Assembly (NCBI RefSeq): GCF_003065425.1
Contig: NZ_CP026949.1
Span: 2,790,001 to 2,854,000, forward strand
DNA length: 64,000 nt
Direction of reading: 5' to 3'
Source: Mycetocola zhujimingii
GTDB taxonomy: Bacteria; Actinomycetota; Actinomycetes; Actinomycetales; Microbacteriaceae
The notes under the pieces were generated by a model, which worked only from the letters and a program-made list of their open reading frames with translations, did no database searches and was not told where the DNA came from. The position numbers and the translations under genes are program-made. Of the stretch, positions 26,152-34,621 are shown piece after piece. Position 1 is the stretch's first letter, and every line of letters begins with the position of its first letter.

Positions 26152-26258
26152 GCCCGAGCATAGGGAGTTCTCATGCGCCCGGACCAGCCCTCGCGTTTGC
26201 CGTCCGCCGCGTGGTATCCAAATTGACTTTCCACGCGGACGTCGGCTGTGATGAGGTC

Positions 26259-26561
26259 ATGGCAGCTCACAATTTCGACTCGACCGTCGTCGACGCGGTC
26301 CTCCGGCATATGAACAGCGATCATGCCGACGACAACCTCCTCATCGCGAGGGCGTTCGTCAGCCCTGACGCTTCAGCGGCGAGAATGGTGGGCCTCGACG
26401 GAGACGGCGGAACCTGGCTCGTGTGGGTCGGCGGTGAGGAGCGGGAGGTTCAGATTCCGTGGTCGACTCCGGTCACGGAACGCGCCGAGATCCGCCGGGA
26501 GGTCGTCGTCCTGTACGAGGCAGCGTGCGCCAGACTCGGGGTCTCCGCGCGCGACCACTGA
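26259..26561 (+). CDS. DUF2470 heme-linked small protein
   Basis: 100 residues: VVDAVLRHMNSDHADDNLLI carries the H-M-N-x-D-H signature of DUF2470, the domain also found at the end of HugZ/HutZ-like and pyridoxamine-oxidase-like heme proteins. The ATG is preceded by GAGG. It is followed 181 bp later by heme oxygenase on the same strand, so a helper role in heme binding or breakdown is inferred. Confidence 0.85.
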   Translation: MAAHNFDSTVVDAVLRHMNSDHADDNLLIARAFVSPDASAARMVGLDGDGGTWLVWVGGEEREVQIPWSTPVTERAEIRREVVVLYEAACARLGVSARDH

Positions 26562-26742
26562 GTCACCGCCACCCGGCATCCGCTGGCCGTGGACAGCGCT
26601 GCCAGCCCCATAACATCCTTGCGCCGTGATTGCCAGTCGCCCGCTGAACTCAGCGTTCTGCCCGGACTGTTTCGATAGAATATGGCTGACCGCGGCGTTC
26701 TCCACCCTGACCGCAACCGCAACCGCCGACGACGGAGTCCCC

Positions 26743-27393
26743 ATGTCAGTCATTCCCTTCTCACAGGAGCTTCGCGAGCGCACTCGCACGAGTCACTCCG
26801 AGAGCGAAGGCGCGGACTTCATGGGCGACCTGATGAGCGGCAAGGGCACGGTCAGTGACTACGTAGCCCTCGTGGTCCAGCACTACTTCATCTACGAAGC
26901 CCTCGAGGCCGCAACCGAACGCATGAAGAACGACCCTGTGGCGCTCCCGTTCATCTCCGACAAGCTGACACGGCTCCCGGCGATCGAGGAAGACCTGCGG
27001 TTTCTCATCGGCGACGAATGGCGCGACCAGATCAGCCCTCTGGGAACGACGGTGGCGTACGTCGACCGCATCCGTGAGGTTGCCGCGGTCTGGGCCGGCG
27101 GATTCGTCGCGCACCACTACACCCGTTACCTCGGCGACCTCTCCGGCGGTCAGGTGATCCGTACCCTTATGCAGCGCCAGTTCGGCTTCGAAACCAACGG
27201 GGTCGGCTTCTACCTCTTCGGCGACATCGCCGAACCCAGGCGCTTCAAAGACACCTACCGCGAACAGCTGGATGCTGTGCCGTGGGACGAAGACGAGCGG
27301 TCGCGCGTGATCGACGAAGTTCGCGTTGCGTACCAATTCAACACAGATCTCTTTCTCGACCTCTCGCGTGCAAAGGCAGCGAGCGTGGCCTAG
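26743..27393 (+). CDS. Heme oxygenase (biliverdin-forming)
   Basis: 216 residues, the normal bacterial length. Proximal heme ligand His18 lies in RTRTSHSESEGADFM, and the distal-helix glycine motif YLGDLSGGQVIRTLM is intact. It opens heme to biliverdin, CO and Fe2+, serving iron acquisition or bilin synthesis. The start was set at the ATG after GGAG; the longer upstream frame lacks family similarity. It precedes an acyl-CoA ligase gene by 47 bp and follows the DUF2470 gene. No heme importer is visible nearby. Confidence 0.93.
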   Translation: MSVIPFSQELRERTRTSHSESEGADFMGDLMSGKGTVSDYVALVVQHYFIYEALEAATERMKNDPVALPFISDKLTRLPAIEEDLRFLIGDEWRDQISPLGTTVAYVDRIREVAAVWAGGFVAHHYTRYLGDLSGGQVIRTLMQRQFGFETNGVGFYLFGDIAEPRRFKDTYREQLDAVPWDEDERSRVIDEVRVAYQFNTDLFLDLSRAKAASVA

Positions 27394-27440
27394 AGATCGT
27401 TTCCGTTCCAGGATGCGTAAGTTCCAACCCGAGGAGAAGT

Positions 27441-29138
27441 GTGAATCCGTTTGAAAACAAGCCGTGGCTTGACGCGTATGCGCCGGGTGTGCCGCACGAA
27501 ATCACCCTGCCGACGGGGTCACTCGTCGACATGATCGAGGATGCCGTCCGGCGATTCCGGTCGAAGCCCGCGCTCGAATTCTTCGGCAAGAGCATGACAT
27601 ACGGCGAACTCGGCACCGAGATCGGGCGAGCGGCTGAGGGCCTTCGACGGCTCGGCGTGAAAAAGGGCGACAGGGTCGCCCTCGTGCTTCCCAACTGCCC
27701 GGAGCACGTTGTCGCCTTCTACGCAGCGCTCCGCCTCGGCGCGGTCGTCGTCGAGCACAACCCGCTCTATACGGCGCGGGAACTCCGCCACCAGTTCGAA
27801 GACCACGGCGCCCGCGTCGTGATCGCGTGGGACAAAGTCACCGACACCGTTGCCGGGTTCCCCGCAGACCTTCCCCTCGACGCAATCGTGTCCGTTGACA
27901 TCACCAAGTCGATGCCGTTGTCGACGAGGCTCGCCCTCCGCCTCCCCGTCAAGAAGGCTCGCACCTCCAGGTCCGCGCTCACGAGCGGAACCGTCACCCG
28001 CGGCGCCACCACCTGGTCACAACTGGTCTCCCAGGGCACCTTGCGGAAGCGCCACCCGCGACCGGATGTGCACGACCTTGCACTGCTCCAGTACACAAGT
28101 GGAACCACGGGAACCCCGAAGGGTGCCCAGCTCAGTCACTTCAACCTTCGCTCGAACGCCGAACAGGGTCGCGCATGGGTGCCGGGACTCCGCGAGGGAG
28201 CAGAGGTGTTCTACGGCGTCCTCCCCCTCTTCCACGCCTACGGCATGACCCTCTGCCTGACCTTCGCCATGAGCATGGGTGCACGCCTTGTGCTCTTCCC
28301 GAAGTTCGACGTCGACCTGGTCCTCTCTGCTTTCGCGAAGCATCCGGCCACCTTCCTCCCCGCCGTCCCACCGATCTACGACGCACTCGAGCGGGAAGCA
28401 GAGCGCCGCAAGATCGACCTGTCCGGGATCAGGTACTCGATCTCGGGCGCCATGAGCTTGCCGGTGTCCATCGTCGAACGGTGGGAGGAGTCGACGGGAG
28501 GCCTGCTCGTCGAGGGTTACGGCATGACCGAGACGTCACCTGTCGCTGTCGGCAACCCGATCGGCCCCACACGGCGGCCCGGCACCGTCGGCGTGCCATT
28601 CCCGAGCACGGAGATCCGCGTCGTCGACCCGGAGAACCCGTCGGTCGACCGTGAACCCGGCGAGGCCGGCGAACTCCTCCTCCGCGGGCCACAGGTCTTC
28701 TCCGGGTACTGGAACCGGCCGACGGACACCGCTGCCGTTCTCGACTCGGACAACTGGCTGCGCACGGGCGACATCGTCGAGGTGTCTGACGATGGTTTCA
28801 TCACCGTCGTCGACCGGGTGAAGGAGCTCATCGTCACCGGAGGGTTCAACGTTTCGCCCTCAGAGGTCGAGGCCACACTCATCAGCCACCCCGACGTCAG
28901 GGAAGCCGCCGTCGTCGGACTACCGCTCCCCTCCGGCGGCGAGCAGGTCGCTGCTGCGGTCGTGCTCAAGCCCGGCGCGGTCTTCGATGAGATCGGGCTT
29001 CGCGACTTCTGCCGTCACGGGCTCACCGCGTACAAGGTGCCGAAGCGCATCACGGTCGTCGACGACCTGCCCCGTTCCCTCATCGGCAAGGTGATGCGAC
29101 GCGAGGTCCGTGAGGCGATGCTGAAGAAGGGCGCCTGA
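27441..29138 (+). CDS. Long-chain acyl-CoA synthetase (AMP-forming)
   Basis: 565 residues of the ANL superfamily. The P-loop YTSGTTGTPKGAQLSH (A3), the A5 motif GYGMTETSPVA, A8 NWLRTGDIVEVSDDG and the catalytic lysine near the end (PRSLIGKVMRRE) are all present. It activates fatty acids to acyl-CoA via acyl-AMP, probably FadD-type. GTG start with GAGGAG upstream. It may be co-transcribed with heme oxygenase, although no functional link is obvious. It is tail to tail with the helicase gene, 3 bp apart. Confidence 0.93.
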   Translation: MNPFENKPWLDAYAPGVPHEITLPTGSLVDMIEDAVRRFRSKPALEFFGKSMTYGELGTEIGRAAEGLRRLGVKKGDRVALVLPNCPEHVVAFYAALRLGAVVVEHNPLYTARELRHQFEDHGARVVIAWDKVTDTVAGFPADLPLDAIVSVDITKSMPLSTRLALRLPVKKARTSRSALTSGTVTRGATTWSQLVSQGTLRKRHPRPDVHDLALLQYTSGTTGTPKGAQLSHFNLRSNAEQGRAWVPGLREGAEVFYGVLPLFHAYGMTLCLTFAMSMGARLVLFPKFDVDLVLSAFAKHPATFLPAVPPIYDALEREAERRKIDLSGIRYSISGAMSLPVSIVERWEESTGGLLVEGYGMTETSPVAVGNPIGPTRRPGTVGVPFPSTEIRVVDPENPSVDREPGEAGELLLRGPQVFSGYWNRPTDTAAVLDSDNWLRTGDIVEVSDDGFITVVDRVKELIVTGGFNVSPSEVEATLISHPDVREAAVVGLPLPSGGEQVAAAVVLKPGAVFDEIGLRDFCRHGLTAYKVPKRITVVDDLPRSLIGKVMRREVREAMLKKGA

Positions 29139-29141
29139 CGC

Positions 29142-30449
29142 TCAGCGCTCGATGCCGCGCATGAATCGTTCGACATCCTTGTCGACGATGATGTCGCGCG
29201 GCCGCAGGGGCCTGGTCAGGTACAGCCCGTCGAGTGACGTCAGCCTGCTCAGCGCGACGTAGGTCTGGCCCGGGCTGAATGCCCGGTCACCGAGATCTAC
29301 GATCGCGCTGTTGTAGGTCTTGCCCTGGGACTTGTGGATCGTAACGGCCCACGCCAGCCGCAGCGGGAACTGCGTGAACTCGGCGACGATTTCCTTTTTG
29401 AGCTTCTTCGTCGCCGCGAGGTAGCTGTACCGGTACTTCTCCCAGACGACGGGTTCGACCTCGAAGACGTCGCCGTCGACCTCGACGAACACGTTGACGT
29501 CGATCTTCGTCACTGTGCCGATTGTTCCGTTGACCCAGCGCTGGCCCTCGCCTCCGCCACCGGTGTCATTGCGCAGGAACATGACCTGCGCACCGACCTT
29601 GAGTTCGAGCGACTCGTCAGCGGGGTACGACGCCTTGCCGAAATCACCGCTGACCTCGGCCTCTGCCTTGAGGGCGCGGCCTGGCAGCTTGGCGAGCGCC
29701 GCCGCGTTGATCCGGTTGACGATGTCATTTCGGGTGGCGAGAGTGATCGTTCCGTCATCCGGTGGCGTCCTCGCCCCTGTGCTGTTGAGGATGCCGGCGA
29801 TTTCCGCGGTCACCTGACCGAACCGCACTGCGTTGAGCATGTGCTTGAAGTCAGCGTCAGCCTGCCGGTGGATTTCGGTGAGCTCGATGACCTTGAGCGG
29901 CGACTCCTGCCAGACCTTCGCGTCGAAGAACCAGAACGACCGGTAGGTGTCGGCGATGTAATTGCGCTCATCGCCCTGCCCTGGCACCGGTGCCAGCTGG
30001 TACGGGTCACCGAACAGCACGAGCTGCACGCCGCCGAACGGTTCGTGCCTCCGCTGCCGCGCCTGCCGGAGGCTCCGGTCGATGGCATCCATCAAGTCGG
30101 CATTCACCATGGACACCTCGTCGATCACGAGCGTGTCTATGGTGTTGAGCAGCTTCTTGAGCGCGTCGTTCTGGTCGATGTCGTGATCGGCAATAAGTCC
30201 GATCGGAAGCCGGAAGAGCGAGTGGATGGTCTGCCCGCCCACATTGAGCGCGGCCACCCCGGTCGGCGCACAGATGACGATCTGCTTCTCTGTTCGCCAC
30301 GCCAGGTGGTTGAGCAGGGTGGACTTACCGGTTCCTGCCCGCCCGGTGACGAAAATGTGCTCGCGGGTTCCCTCGATGAGGTCGAACACGAACTGCTGCT
30401 CGGGAGACAGCTCGATCGTCGGTTTGGTCTGGGTCACGGATGCCTTCAC
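29142..30449 (-). CDS. PIF1/RecD2-like superfamily 1 DNA helicase
   Basis: 435 residues. Walker A GRAGTGKST (residues 36-44), Walker B TLVIDEVSMVN, FGDPYQLAPVPG (motif III), then the RecD/PIF1-type C-terminal motifs WAVTIHKSQGKTY and TYVALSRLTSLDGLYL. These are 5'-3' helicases acting on ssDNA or structured DNA. The bacterial group is compact and lacks nuclease domains, as here. GTG start. Function in this organism is likely genome stability; no phage genes are adjacent. Confidence 0.9.
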   Translation of the reverse strand: MKASVTQTKPTIELSPEQQFVFDLIEGTREHIFVTGRAGTGKSTLLNHLAWRTEKQIVICAPTGVAALNVGGQTIHSLFRLPIGLIADHDIDQNDALKKLLNTIDTLVIDEVSMVNADLMDAIDRSLRQARQRRHEPFGGVQLVLFGDPYQLAPVPGQGDERNYIADTYRSFWFFDAKVWQESPLKVIELTEIHRQADADFKHMLNAVRFGQVTAEIAGILNSTGARTPPDDGTITLATRNDIVNRINAAALAKLPGRALKAEAEVSGDFGKASYPADESLELKVGAQVMFLRNDTGGGGEGQRWVNGTIGTVTKIDVNVFVEVDGDVFEVEPVVWEKYRYSYLAATKKLKKEIVAEFTQFPLRLAWAVTIHKSQGKTYNSAIVDLGDRAFSPGQTYVALSRLTSLDGLYLTRPLRPRDIIVDKDVERFMRGIER

Positions 30450-30561
30450 TTCTTACGTCTGCACCTCAATGGTATGCGGCGTCGCGCAGCCGTTGGAGCG
30501 GGCCTCGCCACACCGGCATCCGCCGCCCCGGCCCCTCGCCCGTGCACGTGCCCCTTCCGCA

Positions 30562-30567
30562 TAGGAT
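30562..30567 (+). promoter_or_regulatory. -10 box TAGGAT, leaderless pattern
   Basis: TAGGAT followed by 6 nt and the GTG of the gene at 30574. Confidence 0.45.
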
Positions 30568-30573
30568 AGCGGG

Positions 30574-31695
30574 GTGAGCCAGGTCCAAGCCCCGCACGAC
30601 CCCAATCCGCAGCAGGCCGTGCCCCCGGCCGGGCCCGAAACGCCCCAGCGGACGAAAATGAGCGAGAAGTCAAAGCTGCTCGTGACCTGGCTCGTCGTCG
30701 GAGTGCTGCTCGTGGTCTCGGCGTTTGCGGCAATCGGCGCACTCAACCGTGACGTATACGGCCCGGGGGCCTTCGTGGGTACCTACCTGTCGGAACTCGC
30801 TGAAAAGGATGCCGCTGCGGCGCTGGCAATGCCCGGTGTCGAGATCAGCAAGACCGATCTCAAGGCCGCCGGTCTGCCGGAAGGCGCTTCGGGTGCGCTG
30901 CTGCGGAATGCAACGCTTGGCTCCATCGAAGAGATCACCGAGATCGCAGACGAGGAGGTCGGCGACGGCGTCCACGAGGTCACGTTCTCCTACGAAGCCG
31001 ACGGCGTTTACGGGGAGTCGACGTTCACCGTCGCTCCGAACGGCACCCGGTTCCCGCTCATTCCCACCTGGAAGTTCGAGGTGAGCCCTGTCGCTGTGGT
31101 GAACCTCTCTGTCGAGCACGCCACGGCGTTCACCGTCAACGGGTTCGACGTCGATACTCGCGCGGTCGCGCCCGCCGAACAGAAGCCGGCGTTCGACAAC
31201 ATCGTCAACCTGCAGGTGTTCACGCCCGGGCATTACACCTTCGAGACGTCGACCGATCTGCTCGAATCCGAGCAGGAGAAAGTACTCGTCGATGTCCCGT
31301 CGGACATGCACGAAGCGGCTGTCACCGCTGGACCGACCGAGGAGTTCGTCGAGAAGGCACAGGAGGCTGTCGACGCCGCCCTCGACACGTGTGCCGAACA
31401 GGTGGTTCTGCAGCCGACCGGCTGCCCGTTCGGCATCCTGATCGACGACCGCGTCGATGGTGAGCCCACCTGGTCGATGGATGACTACCCCGAGATCACG
31501 CTCGAGGCGGGTGCCGAATCGTGGCTCATTCCGTCGACAACGGGCACCGCGCAGATCGATGTCGACGTCCAGTCCCTGTTCGACGGCTCGATCACCAACT
31601 ACAAGGACGACGTCGACTTCACGATGGACGGGCAGATCTACCTGCTGTCCGACGGCTCCATGCAGGCGCTCGTCACCGGCGAGCCGGTCTCCTAG
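30574..31695 (+). CDS. Membrane-anchored hypothetical protein
   Basis: 373 residues. A Pro/Gln-rich cytoplasmic leader of ~30 residues (PHDPNPQQAVPPAGPE) precedes a single transmembrane helix (residues ~35-53, LLVTWLVVGVLLVVSAFAAI) and a large acidic extracytoplasmic part with alternating beta-strand character. Two cysteines flank a short loop (DTCAEQVVLQPTGC), likely a disulfide. The layout is common in actinobacterial surface proteins of unknown role. The start codon is GTG 6 nt after TAGGAT. Confidence 0.78.
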   Translation: MSQVQAPHDPNPQQAVPPAGPETPQRTKMSEKSKLLVTWLVVGVLLVVSAFAAIGALNRDVYGPGAFVGTYLSELAEKDAAAALAMPGVEISKTDLKAAGLPEGASGALLRNATLGSIEEITEIADEEVGDGVHEVTFSYEADGVYGESTFTVAPNGTRFPLIPTWKFEVSPVAVVNLSVEHATAFTVNGFDVDTRAVAPAEQKPAFDNIVNLQVFTPGHYTFETSTDLLESEQEKVLVDVPSDMHEAAVTAGPTEEFVEKAQEAVDAALDTCAEQVVLQPTGCPFGILIDDRVDGEPTWSMDDYPEITLEAGAESWLIPSTTGTAQIDVDVQSLFDGSITNYKDDVDFTMDGQIYLLSDGSMQALVTGEPVS

Positions 31696-31722
31696 GACCG
31701 CACCCGCGCTGCCCCTTCGGCC

Positions 31723-31790
31723 GAGAGCATCACTTCCGGTCGAGAACACCCCGCGCAACCGATGCGCTCGACCGGAACTGATGCGCTCGC
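31723..31790. repeat. Dispersed palindromic repeat, copy 1
   Basis: GAGAGCATCACTTCCGGTCGAGAACA on the left, in two pieces (GAGAGCATCACTTCC, GGTCGAGAACA), mirrored by CGACCGGAACTGATGCGCTC on the right. Shares its core with copies at 58312 and 63637. It lies in the gap between two convergent genes. Nothing else is seen in this gap. Confidence 0.8.
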
Positions 31791-31821
31791 GCGCGCGGCA
31801 CGTGGGAGTGACAAGGGGTCG

Positions 31822-33897
31822 CTACGCGGACGCGCCCGGCCTTCCCTGGCCGGAGACCGCGTCGGACCTCTCCGCGCCTCTCGCGCCCACCTGGTCGGCA
31901 TCGGGCCCCGCGGTGGCCGCACCCTCGTCACCCTCATCGGCCTTCGCCAGCCGCGCGAGTCGCTCGTTGTACTCGTTGAGTTCGGCGTCACCTGTGCGGT
32001 CGGCGTTCCGGTCGAGGCGCTTCGCGTCCTTGGCGTCGCTGCGGCTCCACTGAATCGCGACGGTGATCGCCAGGGCGATCGTTGGGAGTTCGCCGATGCT
32101 CCAGGCTATGCCTCCACCGTTCTGCTGGTCGATCAGCGGAGGGTCACCCCAGGTGCGGCCCATTGCACCGAACCAGTCGGGCAGGAACAGGCCGACATTG
32201 GACATGATCGAGAGTCCGAAGAACGCGTGGGCAGCCATCGTGGCGAGAAGTACCAGCAATCGCATCGGGTAGCTCAGCCGAACGGGAACGGGATCGATAC
32301 CGATGATCGATTGCACGAACAGGTACCCGGTGAGCAGGAAGTGGACGATCATCCACTCGTGGCCAATGTGATCGACGGTCGCCCACCGGAACAGCGGTGA
32401 GTAGTAGAACACCCAGAGCGAACCGACGAACAACGCGGCCGCAACGATGGGATTCGTGAGGAATCCTGCGTATTTGGAGTGAACCGCGAGCAGGATCCAC
32501 TCCCGGGGACCCCGGGAACCGTCGGTGCGCTTGTTGATGGCGCGCATCGCCAGGGTGATGGGAGCACCGGGCACCAGCAAAACGGGCACGAGCATGGTGA
32601 GGCCCATGTGGCCAAGCATGTGCACGCTGAACAGGTAGTCCTGGTAAGCGGCGACGCCGCCGTTGGTGAGGTAGAACAGCACGAGAAGGCCAAGCACCCA
32701 GGAGACGGCGCGCAGCACCGGCCACCGGTCACCGCGGCGGCGCAGCCGCACGACGCCGGCGAGGTAGAAGAAGATCCCGAAGGCGCAGATGAGCAGCCAG
32801 ATGAGATCGATATTCCACACGGTGAAGTACCGCTCGGCCGTGAGCTCTGCCGGGAGGGGCTCGCCGGTGAGAAGCTCGGCCGCCGTCGGCGTTCCGCCGA
32901 GTTCCTCAGGAACCGGAGTGGCGGTCCGGGCGAGGGCAGCCGCGAGCCCCGACGCAATACCCATGAACGCCAGCTCGACAGACACGAGTATCCAGAAGTA
33001 TCGTCCGACCGTATTGGCCGCCGCTGCCATCCTGCCGATCAGCCATGACCGCTGCAGTGCGCCGAATACCCCGAGCACGATGAGTGCCCCGACCTTCGCG
33101 AGCACGAGAACGCCGTACGGGGTGAACAACTGGTCCCAGGTGCCGACGCGGAGTGCCGCGCTCGCGTAACCGGAGACGGCCACCACGATGAAGGAGACGA
33201 GAGCGATTGTCGAGTACCGCTTCATCACGGGGATGATCCTGTCGCCGCTCAGGGCGTTGCGCAGCAGCACGATCGTGACCAGCCCGCCCAGCCAGACGGC
33301 GGCGAACACCAGGTGCAGTCCGAGCGCGTTGACGGCGGCCTCGTGACCGGCGCTGCCGGCGGCGTGGCCCTGCTGCGCCATCGGCACGAGCGAGACGACC
33401 GCGAGAATCCCGACGAACACCATGAGGGTCTGGCCGCGCACGGCGAAGCACAGCACCGTGAGCGTCGCAGCAATCAGGGTGGTGACGAGCCAGGCCTGAC
33501 CGAGTTCCACATCGGTGAAGAACATGCCGAGCTTCGACCCGAACTGGTCGTCGAAGCTGAGCGCCGTCCCCGTGACGTTGAGGAAGGTGAAGAATCCGGT
33601 CATTCCGGCGGCAACCGTGTACAACGCTGCTCCGGCAGCCGCGATGTCGAGGGCCCGGTGGTACTCGTCCTTCTTCGCGGACAGGGCGAACAGGGCGAGC
33701 AGGATCGGCCCGAGGGTCAGTGCAGCGCCAAGGTTCACGAGCATCTTCGCGATCGGCAGTCCGAACCGGACAACCGCACCCGGGTCACCGATGGGGCGTG
33801 CGTTCGCTCCGCCACCGAAGGCCAGGGCCACGATCAGCGTCACGAATGCCGCGGCGACAAGGGCGGCTGGACCGGCTAAGCGGATTACTCGGGACAC
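31822..33897 (-). CDS. CopD-CtaG fusion membrane protein
   Basis: 691 residues, about 15 hydrophobic segments. The first half (to ~residue 310) is CopD-like, with the copper-related histidine region QQGHAAGSAGHEAAVNALGLH (read in two parts: QQGHAAGSAG, HEAAVNALGLH). The second half is the caa3_CtaG domain with HMLGHMGLTMLVPVLLVPGA and WMIVHFLLTGYLF. CtaG helps load copper into cytochrome c oxidase; CopD imports copper. This fused form is common in actinobacteria. The C-terminal ~50 residues are acidic and hydrophilic. GTG start with TAGGCT 6 nt upstream. Confidence 0.9.
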   Translation of the reverse strand: MSRVIRLAGPAALVAAAFVTLIVALAFGGGANARPIGDPGAVVRFGLPIAKMLVNLGAALTLGPILLALFALSAKKDEYHRALDIAAAGAALYTVAAGMTGFFTFLNVTGTALSFDDQFGSKLGMFFTDVELGQAWLVTTLIAATLTVLCFAVRGQTLMVFVGILAVVSLVPMAQQGHAAGSAGHEAAVNALGLHLVFAAVWLGGLVTIVLLRNALSGDRIIPVMKRYSTIALVSFIVVAVSGYASAALRVGTWDQLFTPYGVLVLAKVGALIVLGVFGALQRSWLIGRMAAAANTVGRYFWILVSVELAFMGIASGLAAALARTATPVPEELGGTPTAAELLTGEPLPAELTAERYFTVWNIDLIWLLICAFGIFFYLAGVVRLRRRGDRWPVLRAVSWVLGLLVLFYLTNGGVAAYQDYLFSVHMLGHMGLTMLVPVLLVPGAPITLAMRAINKRTDGSRGPREWILLAVHSKYAGFLTNPIVAAALFVGSLWVFYYSPLFRWATVDHIGHEWMIVHFLLTGYLFVQSIIGIDPVPVRLSYPMRLLVLLATMAAHAFFGLSIMSNVGLFLPDWFGAMGRTWGDPPLIDQQNGGGIAWSIGELPTIALAITVAIQWSRSDAKDAKRLDRNADRTGDAELNEYNERLARLAKADEGDEGAATAGPDADQVGARGAERSDAVSGQGRPGASA

Positions 33898-33988
33898 ACG
33901 TCAAGCCTACGTTGTCGTACCTGCACGCCGCGTCTGAGCGCAGGCACCGTGAACCGCAGCACGCGCCAACGGATACCGCGTTAACGGC

Positions 33989-34022
33989 AGAAAGGGATGC
34001 CGCTTTCGCGGCATCCCTTTCT
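33989..34022 (-). terminator. Terminator downstream of the HU gene
   Basis: Perfect 15-bp stem (AGAAAGGGATGCCGC / GCGGCATCCCTTTCT) with a 4-nt loop, just after the HU stop codon. Confidence 0.85.
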
Positions 34023-34037
34023 GGAAAGCGGAAGAAC

Positions 34038-34325
34038 CTACTTCGCAGCAGCCTTCAGCTTGGAACCAGCGGAAACCTTGACGGAGTGGCCGGCCGGGAT
34101 CTGGATCTCGGCGCCGGTCTGCGGGTTGCGACCCGTGCGAGCTGCACGAGCGGTGCGCTCGACGGCGAGCCAACCCGGGATGGTGACCTTGACGTCGTTG
34201 CTGACCGAGTCAGCGAGCACGCCGAACAGCGAGTCGAGGACGCCACCGACGGTAGCCTGGCTCTGGTTGGTCTCAGCTGCGATCTTTGCAACGAGCTCGG
34301 TCTTGTTAAGCGACTTATCAGCCAT
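34038..34325 (-). CDS. hup: HU-type nucleoid DNA-binding protein
   Basis: 95 residues, full HU length, with the arm signature GRNPQTGAEIQIPA and the LNKTELVAKIAAET opening. It bends DNA nonspecifically as a dimer. Strong ribosome site GAGGAGG. The short form without the Lys/Ala-rich C-terminal tail typical of mycobacterial HupB. A TATAAA hexamer (minus strand, 34363-34368) may be the -10 box. Its own terminator follows. Confidence 0.96.
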   Translation of the reverse strand: MADKSLNKTELVAKIAAETNQSQATVGGVLDSLFGVLADSVSNDVKVTIPGWLAVERTARAARTGRNPQTGAEIQIPAGHSVKVSAGSKLKAAAK

Positions 34326-34621
34326 TGAGTTGTCCTCCTCGGACTTTGCTTTCTACAGCCTGTTTATAACTGTCCGCGGGCATTTCTTCACCCACGGTGG
34401 GTCTGTCTGACCGCCTCGAATGTATCAGAGTTCCGCATGTTTTCGCGGAAATACGCTCCGTGTGACCCATTTTTCTGCGGCGTGTCACAGCATCAGCCTC
34501 TCTGACCCCATCGAAAACGTCATTTTTCACGCTCTGAGCGAAAATCTGCACGATTCCGCCGTTGTCAGTGCCATCTCCGGGTGGCCCCCGCAGCTCTCGC
34601 TCGGCAGCCCACCCGGCGGGG

